Shown here: positions 7,197-16,200 of the stretch, in pieces
Layout: every line of letters begins with the position of its first letter
Numbering within the stretch: the first letter of the stretch is position 1
DNA from: Blautia caecimuris
Lineage (GTDB): Bacteria > Bacillota > Clostridia > Lachnospirales > Lachnospiraceae
Length of the DNA: 38,210 nt
Direction: 5' to 3'
Assembly (NCBI RefSeq): GCF_024622975.1
Contig: NZ_JANJZT010000030.1
Coordinates: 1 to 38,210, forward strand
Position numbers and translations under genes: made by a program
Notes under the pieces: model-generated
Databases searched by the model: none
What the model was told of the DNA's origin: nothing
Seen by the model: the letters and a program-made list of their open reading frames with translations, nothing else

Positions 7197-8819
7197 CTAC
7201 TCTTTAAAATCGCACACAAACATTGCTGACGGGATAAATTTATTCACCAAAAAATCACGCCCAAGCACAATAACTTTATCCTCATAAATTCTTACAAAAT
7301 ATCCCTGGCTTCCTTCCAGAAATTCACCTTCAGGAATATCATAGCTGCTCCACAAATATGCCACAGAAGCAGTATTTAAAACAAATGGCAATTCTTCAGT
7401 TTTATAATGTAATGTTTTCTCTGAATTCATATCCCAGTGTGTGTGACCATTAAACATTATAATCTGTGGATTGGACTTTAAAATACTTCTAAACTTCTCT
7501 GCACAGTCGTTCTCGTCTGAAACCCCATCCCAGCCCTGCCCGGGAAGGCTCCCTGCCACAGTATTACCGAGAGGTTGATGCACAAAAAGAAACACCGGTT
7601 TCTTAGAATTTTCTTCTCTACAAGAATTTAATGTATCTTCTAACCATTTTAACTGCTGTTCTGAAAAATATGCCTGATTTCCCGCCTTCTCACTTCCCAT
7701 ACACAAGAAATGATATCCTTGAATTATTTTTTCATAATAAATTGTTGAGACTCCAGCATTTTCCATAAAAACTGTTTTCCCTTTCATCTCATCCAACACG
7801 AGGTCATGATTTCCTACTGCCAGATAAATTGGAAGTCCCCCTCCATGCAATCTAGCAATGTCCCACATCTTATCATATTCATTGGCATTCCCTGTATCTG
7901 CAATATCTCCTACAACAAACAATCCCCAGGAATCTTTATTGAACATTTCAATATCTTTCAATGCTCCTTCAAAATGCTTTGCAGCCTCCTGACTACCGCC
8001 ATTCTCATTAATATGTATATCACTTACTACGTTAAAACTTCCCCTCATAGATTTCTCATCTAAAGTATATCCGCTGTTATGGCGAAGACGGTATTCCGCA
8101 AATTCTTTTGAATCTCCATACTCATTGTTTCCGTATGCCAAAAGTCTTGTAGCTTCTGCCGGAATTATGGTATGTGGGTACATCTGATGCCAAGTCACAG
8201 TACCTTCCACTTTGAATTTGGCAAGAGAAGTATACTCTTCAAGTTTTCCTTTATCGTCAGCCCAATAAAGTACAATGTTTCTCGTAATATCAGACATCTG
8301 ATCTGAAAATTCAACTCTTACCTTCCCATCTGCCATTCCAGATTGTACTTGCTCCTGGAAATATTCCAGGCTTACTGGTGCAGAAGGTAGCCCCTCTCCT
8401 TTTACTTCCATTTTAGCTTCATCAATAGCATAATATCCATTTTCGTATAACAAAAAAGCTTTATAAGTTCCTTCCGGTAAATAAAATGCTTCTTTCCTAC
8501 TTTTGTTTGATTTCTGCTCTTTAATATCATAAGGTTCACCTGAATCATGTGTATCATCATCCACATAATACCAATATATCGGATTTACCTTTCTAGGATT
8601 ATCACTTTCCTTATAAATACCAATCCAATCACTCCCGGTTCCAGTAGCCGTAATATACACCGGTTCCCCCACCGCGTATTCTGTTTTATTGAATGCAATA
8701 CTCTTTTTATGACCCGAAACAAAATACACTTTATATGCCCAAAATGCAAAACTGATAACAGCAATTCCCAGCAAAACGCCTAACAGGTATTGTATTACTT
8801 TTTTATGATTTTTCTTCAT
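7197..8819 (-). CDS. Membrane-anchored calcineurin-like metallophosphoesterase
   Basis: A 540-residue extracellular enzyme with an N-terminal membrane anchor (residues about 9-31), a beta-rich N-terminal half resembling the Ig-like domain of purple acid phosphatase-type proteins (including GTGSDWIGIYKE), and a calcineurin-like catalytic domain from about residue 255. All metal motifs are present: SDIHI (about 263), GDIADTG (302), GNHD (335), HQPLGN (413) and GHTHWD (455). Its place inside the phosphocholine block, between LicC and the LicC-LicA fusion, suggests it hydrolyses phosphocholine or another phosphodiester on the surface polysaccharide. That role is inference; the family alone only gives phosphoesterase. 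Confidence 0.85.
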   Translation of the reverse strand: MKKNHKKVIQYLLGVLLGIAVISFAFWAYKVYFVSGHKKSIAFNKTEYAVGEPVYITATGTGSDWIGIYKESDNPRKVNPIYWYYVDDDTHDSGEPYDIKEQKSNKSRKEAFYLPEGTYKAFLLYENGYYAIDEAKMEVKGEGLPSAPVSLEYFQEQVQSGMADGKVRVEFSDQMSDITRNIVLYWADDKGKLEEYTSLAKFKVEGTVTWHQMYPHTIIPAEATRLLAYGNNEYGDSKEFAEYRLRHNSGYTLDEKSMRGSFNVVSDIHINENGGSQEAAKHFEGALKDIEMFNKDSWGLFVVGDIADTGNANEYDKMWDIARLHGGGLPIYLAVGNHDLVLDEMKGKTVFMENAGVSTIYYEKIIQGYHFLCMGSEKAGNQAYFSEQQLKWLEDTLNSCREENSKKPVFLFVHQPLGNTVAGSLPGQGWDGVSDENDCAEKFRSILKSNPQIIMFNGHTHWDMNSEKTLHYKTEELPFVLNTASVAYLWSSYDIPEGEFLEGSQGYFVRIYEDKVIVLGRDFLVNKFIPSAMFVCDFKE

Positions 8820-8831
8820 TTATTCGTATTC

Positions 8832-10499
8832 CTATATACTTATACCGTCCTTACACAGTTCCTCCTGAACAATCCGATAATAATCCTTGGCATAGCGATA
8901 CTGTCTAAGAGAATACTCCCCAAATTCAACTCCTAGGCTTCTTTTATACTCACACCAATTGCTCCACAAAAGTCCGCATACCGCAACATAGCAATAAATC
9001 TTTATTCGCATCTTTCTGTCGCATTTACCCTCAAAATAAATATCGATCAGATTATCAATCTGCTCTTTATTATACAAAGCATAAATACTGAACATTGCAA
9101 TATCAATATGTGGGTCCTGCATTCCTGCATATTCCCAATCAATTAAACGTATTTCCTCTTTTCCATCTGTGTCTGTAAAAAACAAGAAATTGTCTGGCAC
9201 AGCATCAATGTGACACAGCACCTTCTGCTTAGCATATGCATGAATATACTTCTTAAGTTCCAAGATATGTTTCTTTGTTTCTGTATAATCCCTATATACA
9301 GAAGCAGCTCCTTTCCAAAGCTGTTCATAAAACTCAAGCTGACCGAAAACATCAAACTCGTGATCTACTTTGATCTGCATTCTGTGAAAATCCCGAAGCT
9401 TATCCATACATTTTTTCACATCATCGGCATTCAATGGATCACAAACTCTGGCTCCTTCCAGATATTTTGTAATTTTGTATCCGTTTTGCGGATTAATATA
9501 AGCAACATCATCGCATATATTTCTGCCAGATATAACCGTATATACCTCTGCTTCCTGGACTCTATTAATTAAATTATCCGTCCCCTCTCCAGGAATACGC
9601 ATAATATAACGTTGGTCTCCTATCGAAAATAAAAAGGAACGATTAGTCATGCCTTTTTTTAACACTGTTATATCAACAATATCTGCTTTATTTACTCGAA
9701 ATACTTCCTCAATTGCTGTAATAGCATCAGAATTCAAATGATTGGATTGAGCATCTAATTCTCTAAGCTGTTCATAAGTATTTATCTCAAAAACATCTGT
9801 AAAATGCACTAATCTGGCCTTTACAATCAATTTATCCTCTAAATATAACGCCTCTTCCCAAAAAGCACTGTTATATCGCGGATTCTCGCACATTACATTT
9901 ATTCTAGATTGCACTGTTAATGCGTCTTTTTTATCCAAATAACATATTCCTACCATAGCATTTCCTGCCCCATCGGCTATAGTAACCAATTCTTCCTTCC
10001 GGTTAATACGTACAGAACTTTCATCCTCAACTAAATCACTTACCATATACCAAGAGAAGAGCTCCTTACTGCTAAATGGATTAAACGCACACCAGATATC
10101 ACATGGAAGAATGTATGTATTAGACAAATTTTCTTCTACAAGTTTTAATGAATAAAGATTGTTCTTTTCTGCATATTCAGAGTTTACAACTAACTCCACT
10201 CCATACTTATCCATAAGATATTCATATTGTTCTTTCATAAAACCAACTACAATATAGATTTTACGAACACCTACTTCATGAAGCTGCCGAATAAGCCTTT
10301 CTATCAATAATTCCCCATGAACCTCCAATAATCCTTTCGGCACTTCCATATTAATGGGAACCATTCGCATCCCAAATCCTGCAGCCAAAATAATTGCATT
10401 TTGTGGTTTATTATCTTCAGTAAAGTCATTACTATGCTTCGGCTTCATATATAATTCCTGTGTTGAATTCCCAAATACATCTTTCTCTATTTCCCTCAT
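8832..10499 (-). CDS. LicC-LicA fusion: cytidylyltransferase plus choline kinase
   Basis: A 555-residue bifunctional protein. Residues about 33-255 form a nucleotidyltransferase domain (AIILAAGFGMRMVPINMEVPKG, then VVGFMKEQY and LPCDIW). Residues about 260-555 form a choline kinase of the APH fold, with NRSFLF near the phosphate-binding region, the Brenner-type CHIDAVPDNF (about 428) and the metal-binding LIDWEYAG (about 453). It would phosphorylate choline and activate it with CTP in one polypeptide, the two cytoplasmic steps before LicD transfer. In Haemophilus and Streptococcus the two activities are separate proteins. The start ATG follows AAGGGAATGAGAAAAGA. About 100 bases lie between it and licD upstream, without a clear promoter. 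Confidence 0.85.
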   Translation of the reverse strand: MREIEKDVFGNSTQELYMKPKHSNDFTEDNKPQNAIILAAGFGMRMVPINMEVPKGLLEVHGELLIERLIRQLHEVGVRKIYIVVGFMKEQYEYLMDKYGVELVVNSEYAEKNNLYSLKLVEENLSNTYILPCDIWCAFNPFSSKELFSWYMVSDLVEDESSVRINRKEELVTIADGAGNAMVGICYLDKKDALTVQSRINVMCENPRYNSAFWEEALYLEDKLIVKARLVHFTDVFEINTYEQLRELDAQSNHLNSDAITAIEEVFRVNKADIVDITVLKKGMTNRSFLFSIGDQRYIMRIPGEGTDNLINRVQEAEVYTVISGRNICDDVAYINPQNGYKITKYLEGARVCDPLNADDVKKCMDKLRDFHRMQIKVDHEFDVFGQLEFYEQLWKGAASVYRDYTETKKHILELKKYIHAYAKQKVLCHIDAVPDNFLFFTDTDGKEEIRLIDWEYAGMQDPHIDIAMFSIYALYNKEQIDNLIDIYFEGKCDRKMRIKIYCYVAVCGLLWSNWCEYKRSLGVEFGEYSLRQYRYAKDYYRIVQEELCKDGISI

Positions 10500-10603
10500 T
10501 CTTTTCTCATTCCCTTTATATATACTTCATTGCATTAAATAATCTATAACGGTATTTAAGACAAATCCAATTTCTCAATCTCTCTAAATATAACTGTATC
10601 TAA

Positions 10604-11422
10604 TTAATCATTGTAAGGTCCAAAATCTAATTTAAAAATATCATGCATCGTTCGTTTATTTTCGGGAGGAAGTGCCATATAATTCCCATAATTTATCTTT
10701 AAAATTTCATCATACCTTTTAGGTATTGGGAAATAATCATCGCCAAACATCACCTCAATAATCTCGTCAAAACAATCATACGGGTAAGAATATGCGTATT
10801 CACAAGCTGTTCCCCCCAAAACTCCAAGATAACTACCTTCTTTATGTTTTGTATATATTTTTTGTATTTTTTTATAAATAGTTTTTTTATCAAAAAGCTT
10901 ACTGCACATCCTAATAGGTATAAATTTAATTTTGGATAAGCCATGACTATATATCCACACCTTCATACCTGACTGCGCCATAAAAATCTGAGATAATACA
11001 ATTAATTTTACATCTTCTATTTTTCTGGCTCTAATACCTTCTGCACGGAAAAAATATGGAAAAATGTCAACAAAAATTGCATTTTCCATATCGTTCGCAC
11101 TAAGACCTTCCATATAAATAGTATTCTTTAAACACACTTTCGCATACACAATACCACATTGTGGGTTTTGAGGGTAATAATCAATAAAAAACTCTTTTCC
11201 CAATGCTTGGGGAGCAACTTCCAAAAATTTTTTATAATCTGATGCCAACATTCCGATATCCATGTCATCATCCCAGGGAATAAATCCCTGATGTCTAACA
11301 GCTCCAAGCATAGAACCCCAGTCCAAAAAAAATTTTATATTATATTCTATACATATCCTTTTAATTTCTCTGACTATTTTCAATTGTAGCATATGTAATT
11401 TTTCTAATTCTTTTGCATCCAT
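10604..11422 (-). CDS. licD: LicD-family phosphocholine transferase
   Basis: Transfers phosphocholine from CDP-choline to a sugar on the lipid-linked repeat or polymer. The family hallmark FFLDWGSMLGAVRHQGFIPW followed by DDDMDIGM lies near the N-terminus and includes the metal-binding Asp cluster. I start it at the ATG 11422-11420 (MDAKELEKLHMLQ), which lies 19 bases after the stop of the flippase gene and behind AGGGGAGAG with an 11-base spacer. A start 27 codons earlier would overlap the flippase gene by 62 bases. The protein is then 272 residues, normal for LicD. The C-terminal region is rich in Lys and Tyr. Confidence 0.9.
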   Translation of the reverse strand: MDAKELEKLHMLQLKIVREIKRICIEYNIKFFLDWGSMLGAVRHQGFIPWDDDMDIGMLASDYKKFLEVAPQALGKEFFIDYYPQNPQCGIVYAKVCLKNTIYMEGLSANDMENAIFVDIFPYFFRAEGIRARKIEDVKLIVLSQIFMAQSGMKVWIYSHGLSKIKFIPIRMCSKLFDKKTIYKKIQKIYTKHKEGSYLGVLGGTACEYAYSYPYDCFDEIIEVMFGDDYFPIPKRYDEILKINYGNYMALPPENKRTMHDIFKLDFGPYND

Positions 11423-11441
11423 GCCAGACAACTCTCCCCTA

Positions 11442-12962
11442 TCATTTATGAAATATTTTACACAATAAGTATTTAAATGCTTGTCTCCTGCAATAGTACG
11501 CAAGTAATAAGGTACTACTAATCAAAACACTGAATGTGCCTTCTACTAAAATTTCAATTACTAAATTAAAATGAAAGCAACTCATAATTATTGTCACCAA
11601 TCCACATGATACGGCAATAAATACTATACATACTAAAACATCAATAAAATACTCTTGTACTTTTTCATTTATAAATTTCTTCTTATATAATACAAATGGC
11701 TCATACCAAAAAGAAGACACTATACGAGCTATTGATGTTGCTAATAATATTCCCGGCAATCCTATGAGTTTCCCCATGAAAAACGAAAGTACAAGATTGA
11801 TTATTCCTGTATAAAATAGGATGTTCTGTGTTTCTTTAAATATACCACTCGTATTTCTATATATCCAAATTGGATACAATACAATCGGCAAAAAGAAATC
11901 TAAAGCCAAAGCAAATACCGACAAAGAATCAATCACAAAATCTCTTCCTAGCCAAAGTATGATCACATCATCTATAACCATCAAAATTCCTACTGTCAAA
12001 ACAACAGCCACACTATTAAATATTAATCTCAAAACGTCAAAAAATTCTTTTATTTTTTCTTCTGTGGCTGTTGCATTTAAATTTCCGACTCCTGTAGTAA
12101 ACGAATTATATAATATATCCAAAAATTTTGTTATCGCATATTTAATTACTAAATAATTTGAGTAAATCCCAACTGTAACTGTATTAATTAAATACGATAT
12201 CAATAAATTATCTGTTGAATTCAAAAATACAGAACCAATTCTATAAGACATCATTGATTTTACATCATTAAATATTTTTCTTTTTTCTGTAGATGTCAGA
12301 GTTTCAGCAACTTTCTCCTTCCAATTTATCTCAAATATCTTATCTGCCTTACGTGACAAACAATAATTCAGCAAAAATGTATATATAATTTGAACCACTA
12401 AATATAACATAAAATCAGGTTTTATCAATAATAAAACTATTTGTGTTATATTCATAGCAATCATTGAAATTGTTGTATAAAAAGAAATAAGATATAATTG
12501 CTGATTAGCCCGAATCAGTGATGATTTATATACATATAAATAGGATACGGCTGAATTAAGCACATAAAGCATATAATAAACCTTCAGATAGGGAATATCT
12601 TCAGGAGTATTAACTATAACGTCTAAAAAAGGTAATAATAACATTCCTATAAGCATTACAAAGAGTGCTATATAATTATATACTTTTTTATAGAATCGAG
12701 TTAAGGCACGTATTTCAGAAATATTATTTTCTGCTACTGGCTTATACAAAGAATATATAACAACATTACCTATGCCTAATTCAGCAAGGGATAGCATAGA
12801 TAATATATTAGAAAATAGTCCATTTATTCCAAGATATGTTGCACCTAAAGCATTAATGAAAATCGTCCTTGATATAAATGGGAGAATAGTTTGTATAACC
12901 TGTGTGGTAACTCCCATAACAGAATTTTTTATGAAATATTCACTTCTATTCTTTTCTCTCAT
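11442..12962 (-). CDS. wzx: Wzx-type polysaccharide flippase
   Basis: A 506-residue MOP-superfamily protein with about 12-14 hydrophobic segments. It begins NSVMGVTTQVIQTILPFISRTIFI and continues YLGINGLFSNILSMLSLAELGIG, the conserved N-terminal pattern of Gram-positive PST/Wzx transporters. It would flip the undecaprenyl-pyrophosphate-linked repeat unit across the membrane for Wzy. It lies between a sulfotransferase-like gene and licD. The AAAGGTG site precedes its ATG by 9 bases. The gene is strongly AT-rich, as usual for serotype-specific flippases. Confidence 0.92.
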   Translation of the reverse strand: MREKNRSEYFIKNSVMGVTTQVIQTILPFISRTIFINALGATYLGINGLFSNILSMLSLAELGIGNVVIYSLYKPVAENNISEIRALTRFYKKVYNYIALFVMLIGMLLLPFLDVIVNTPEDIPYLKVYYMLYVLNSAVSYLYVYKSSLIRANQQLYLISFYTTISMIAMNITQIVLLLIKPDFMLYLVVQIIYTFLLNYCLSRKADKIFEINWKEKVAETLTSTEKRKIFNDVKSMMSYRIGSVFLNSTDNLLISYLINTVTVGIYSNYLVIKYAITKFLDILYNSFTTGVGNLNATATEEKIKEFFDVLRLIFNSVAVVLTVGILMVIDDVIILWLGRDFVIDSLSVFALALDFFLPIVLYPIWIYRNTSGIFKETQNILFYTGIINLVLSFFMGKLIGLPGILLATSIARIVSSFWYEPFVLYKKKFINEKVQEYFIDVLVCIVFIAVSCGLVTIIMSCFHFNLVIEILVEGTFSVLISSTLLLAYYCRRQAFKYLLCKIFHK

Positions 12963-12973
12963 TCAAACACCTT

Positions 12974-14038
12974 TTATCTATCAAAAATTTGTTTTGTATC
13001 TGGTTTAAAGGTATATGGAAACTCATATATTAAATCAGGCAATTCATTTTTTATTACTTCTGTTTCCAACATCCATTCCTCTTTAATTCTAAAATTTTGA
13101 GTGTTATTAATTGATTTTTGAGGATCAAACATAGTTTTTAATTTATCAAATTTATCATGACAAAGCCCCAAAAATTTTTCCAATTCTATTATAGTATCTT
13201 TATTTTTATAAATAAAATCTTCAAAATTAACTTGCATAACTTTAGGATTATCGTATTTCTGTTCTATGTTACGCAACCCCCTATAAAATTTACAAAAATC
13301 AGAAACCCCCTCCGGAAAATATTGTGTAGTTGCATCAAATTGAGGCCAAATATATTTCGACAACACAAACATATCCCTAGCATCTCTGCTACAAACTATG
13401 ATTCTATAATCCTCTTCAAAATAATTAACAGCGCGATGAATATTATGGGGCAACATAAATTGATTGATTATAAGATCTCTCTCATCTCCTTGTCGCACCA
13501 TCTCACAATAACCTTTTACAAACTTCTTAGCCTTATTGTAAAACTCATCCCGAGATATAAAAGAATACTTTATCACATTATCTTGTTTTAATATAATTTG
13601 TTTTCCAAACTCCCGAAGATCGTTATGCTTACGCATTCCCACAAGTTCTTTAATACATCCTTTTAACGTTCTTCTATTTTCTACGCAATCGCACGACCAA
13701 CATCCACGAAGTTTAAAATCAACTATTCCTTCAAGAAACTCATCTACTAAGTCCATAAATTGTTGACCATACCGTTTCTTATATCCTCCAAACCAGTTAA
13801 AGTCATTATCATTCAACCGTTTCATTTCTAAATAAAACTCATCTATAGCAACATCTGAATTATGTATTGTATTGTTATTCAACAGTTTCTCTTCTAAATC
13901 AAATAAACCATGAGGTGTATACAATAATAGCTGTTCCTGATTTCTCATTTTTGCTGTTGTACAATTTACATATCCTTCTAATATTTCAACTATGGCCGAA
14001 GATCCTGTTCCCAAATATCCCTCCACTAAATAGAGCAT
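12974..14038 (-). CDS. Sulfotransferase-like protein
   Basis: A 354-residue cytoplasmic protein. An N-terminal P-loop-like GYLGTGSSAIVEI (residues 7-19) sits where sulfotransferases bind the 5'-phosphosulfate of PAPS. A VCSRDARDMFVLSKY stretch in the second half resembles the 3'-phosphate motif (Arg/Ser then a helix), followed by VNFEDFIYKNKDTIIELEKFLGL, the usual C-terminal sulfotransferase pattern. A Cys cluster (CWSCDC and a further Cys 11 residues on) in the middle is unusual. The likely role is sulfation of a sugar in the repeat unit before export. No PAPS-synthesis gene lies in the window. Alternatives are another P-loop kinase-like modifying enzyme. GGGAGGG precedes the ATG. Confidence 0.6.
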   Translation of the reverse strand: MLYLVEGYLGTGSSAIVEILEGYVNCTTAKMRNQEQLLLYTPHGLFDLEEKLLNNNTIHNSDVAIDEFYLEMKRLNDNDFNWFGGYKKRYGQQFMDLVDEFLEGIVDFKLRGCWSCDCVENRRTLKGCIKELVGMRKHNDLREFGKQIILKQDNVIKYSFISRDEFYNKAKKFVKGYCEMVRQGDERDLIINQFMLPHNIHRAVNYFEEDYRIIVCSRDARDMFVLSKYIWPQFDATTQYFPEGVSDFCKFYRGLRNIEQKYDNPKVMQVNFEDFIYKNKDTIIELEKFLGLCHDKFDKLKTMFDPQKSINNTQNFRIKEEWMLETEVIKNELPDLIYEFPYTFKPDTKQIFDR

Positions 14039-14134
14039 ATATTAATCCCTCCCTTTAATTTTTCAGAATCCAAGCATTCGATATAGAGATATATGTAATC
14101 TAAATCCTTTGACTTCCAAAGAACATTCCAAATT

Positions 14135-15130
14135 TTATAGTTCTCCCTCTAAAAGTTTTGCATAAAAAGTAGGCTGTCCGTTCTTCTGCTCCGGAAATGA
14201 TTGTTTCCAGCTTAATTTAAACAATCTAGTTTTACTTTTTATTTTTTTCCAAATCTGTTCATCATATGGTTCGCCTAAAACTTTAAATAATTCATCACAT
14301 TCTGGATTATTCACTGGTATTTGTTCAAATTTTTCTCTGATATCTGTATCATAGAATTGCGCTATGACAATCATATAATCAGTAACAAGGTAATCTATTA
14401 AATAATCCTTTTGTTTCCAATACTCCATGCAAAAATCTCGAATTATTGCGAAACATCTCCTACTAGCATTATTACATGCCAACGCATAATTGGCAAAATT
14501 ACCATTTGCTACTGATAAGCAACTATATCCAGGTCTTTTAATTGAATATAATGGATAAGAAAATACATCTTCAATAAAATCACCAGCGCAAAAAAAGGTA
14601 GCATCCAACCATAATCCTCCATATTCTGCTAATAATGATAACCTGAGTAAATCGGAATAATGAGTTCTGGAAATAATTCCTCTTTTATATTTTTGCTCTA
14701 TCCAATTCGGAAAAGTAACATACTCTTGATAATTTTCTTCAGTAATAATTATCACTTCACAATTCCTTGAATATTTTCTAATTGATTCAACACACACTTT
14801 TACAATTGACGGAGCTTCATCTATTCCCTGCCACCAGCATATCCAAATCCGATTTTGTCTGCCGCCATCAGATATAGACTTTTGAGCATAATTATAATTT
14901 TTAAAATAATTTCCAAACTGTTTCTCAAAATACTGTAGCATAATCCGATGTTTTCTTAATAAATGTTTTTTTTGTCTTTCTGTAACATTTTTTCCCGTAC
15001 GTGCCAAATACTGTATTTCAGCTTTTGCAAATAATGTTATTAATCCATCAGATATTGAAGTATCTGATATTATCTCTTTTGTTGCTCGCAATTCTTCTAT
15101 CATTCTTTTTTTTATTCTAGATACATCCAT
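14135..15130 (-). CDS. Capsular polysaccharide glycosyltransferase, GT32-like (Caps_synth)
   Basis: A 331-residue glycosyltransferase with the order seen in the Caps_synth / GT32 group: NRIWICWWQGIDEAPSIV, then SIRKYSRNCEVIIITEENY, then the catalytic-site block SRTHYSDLLRLSLLAEYGGLWLDATFF, which carries the DxD-like WLDAT. It would add one sugar to the lipid-linked repeat on the cytoplasmic face. Donor and acceptor cannot be told from the sequence. GAGGAAGGATAGTT precedes the ATG. About 96 bases of AT-rich sequence without a recognisable feature follow it before the sulfotransferase gene. Confidence 0.85.
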   Translation of the reverse strand: MDVSRIKKRMIEELRATKEIISDTSISDGLITLFAKAEIQYLARTGKNVTERQKKHLLRKHRIMLQYFEKQFGNYFKNYNYAQKSISDGGRQNRIWICWWQGIDEAPSIVKVCVESIRKYSRNCEVIIITEENYQEYVTFPNWIEQKYKRGIISRTHYSDLLRLSLLAEYGGLWLDATFFCAGDFIEDVFSYPLYSIKRPGYSCLSVANGNFANYALACNNASRRCFAIIRDFCMEYWKQKDYLIDYLVTDYMIVIAQFYDTDIREKFEQIPVNNPECDELFKVLGEPYDEQIWKKIKSKTRLFKLSWKQSFPEQKNGQPTFYAKLLEGEL

Positions 15131-15154
15131 AACTATCCTTCCTCATTAAACAGA

Positions 15155-16186
15155 TTATTTTCTTATTATCCTTTTTGTAACTTGAAAATCCATTTTATTC
15201 ATAATCCAAGCAAATGGAATTAAAACCATGAAACTAGCTAATGTATACATATAAATATTCGTAATTCCAACCTTCAAGAACACAGCTTTTGCAACCTTTA
15301 ACACAAGGCCATGATATAGATAAATTTCCAAAGAAATCTTTCCTAAAGAGTGTAAAACTCTATTTTGAAAATGTACTTTTGTATATAAAAATACCCAAAA
15401 ACATACAAAAAAGACCGCTGATTGACCAAATAAAATTTTATTATACCGGATTGCTAAGATTGCTACTATGCCAACTATTATAATTCCATAATAAGAATTA
15501 TGTTTAATAATAAAATTATATACCTTTTCTTTAAAATTACCAACAACTACGCCTAACGAAAAGCACAAACATCCTAACCACCAATGTTCGTTCCATCCCA
15601 GCAAATATAGTATGGACATATACATAAATTGACCAAAGAATATCGTACATATAGCTTTTTTCTTATCTTTAAAAATAATAAAGGAAAAATAAAATATAAG
15701 ATAAAATATTATTATACTTTCAATAAACCATGTATATAAGGCAAACGGTGTACCTTTTACAAATGAATAAAACACATCTGATATTTTTATACTTCTATCC
15801 GCTATATACTCAAACCCAAAATAAATAGTATTACATATTATATACGGGATCAATAATCCTCCAATTCTATGTTTTATAAATCCATTTAAATATTGAGGTT
15901 TATTTTGTAGAGATACACTTATACCATATCCTGACAAAAAGAAGAAAAGTCCCACCGCCAAATATCCATGCCAAATCTGATCTATTATTCCCGCACTATA
16001 CTCTGAATTCAAATAACTCCACATACCTGACAAATGAAAAATGACTATATAAAGAGCTGCCGCTCCTCTTAATGATACTGACTCTTCTCGATCAATCCAT
16101 TTATCAATAGAGTATGATGTTCCCCGAGGCGCAATCTTAATCCCTACTAGCAAAAGCAAAGCAAAAGCACTTGCACATATTACCAT
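15155..16186 (-). CDS. Membrane acyltransferase 3 family (OafA-like O-acyltransferase)
   Basis: A 343-residue integral membrane protein with about ten helices and the family's signature SLRGAAALYIVIFHLSG, in which the conserved Arg and His lie on the first core helices, followed by GLFFFLSGYGISVSL. Such proteins transfer acetyl or other acyl groups to sugars of surface polysaccharides. An extra N-terminal hydrophobic helix precedes a short charged segment before the core. GGAAGG lies 9 bases before the ATG. Together with the hexapeptide acyltransferase at 17347-17907, it suggests the polymer is O-acylated at two positions. Confidence 0.9.
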   Translation of the reverse strand: MVICASAFALLLLVGIKIAPRGTSYSIDKWIDREESVSLRGAAALYIVIFHLSGMWSYLNSEYSAGIIDQIWHGYLAVGLFFFLSGYGISVSLQNKPQYLNGFIKHRIGGLLIPYIICNTIYFGFEYIADRSIKISDVFYSFVKGTPFALYTWFIESIIIFYLIFYFSFIIFKDKKKAICTIFFGQFMYMSILYLLGWNEHWWLGCLCFSLGVVVGNFKEKVYNFIIKHNSYYGIIIVGIVAILAIRYNKILFGQSAVFFVCFWVFLYTKVHFQNRVLHSLGKISLEIYLYHGLVLKVAKAVFLKVGITNIYMYTLASFMVLIPFAWIMNKMDFQVTKRIIRK

Positions 16187-16200
16187 TGTGAATACCTTCC

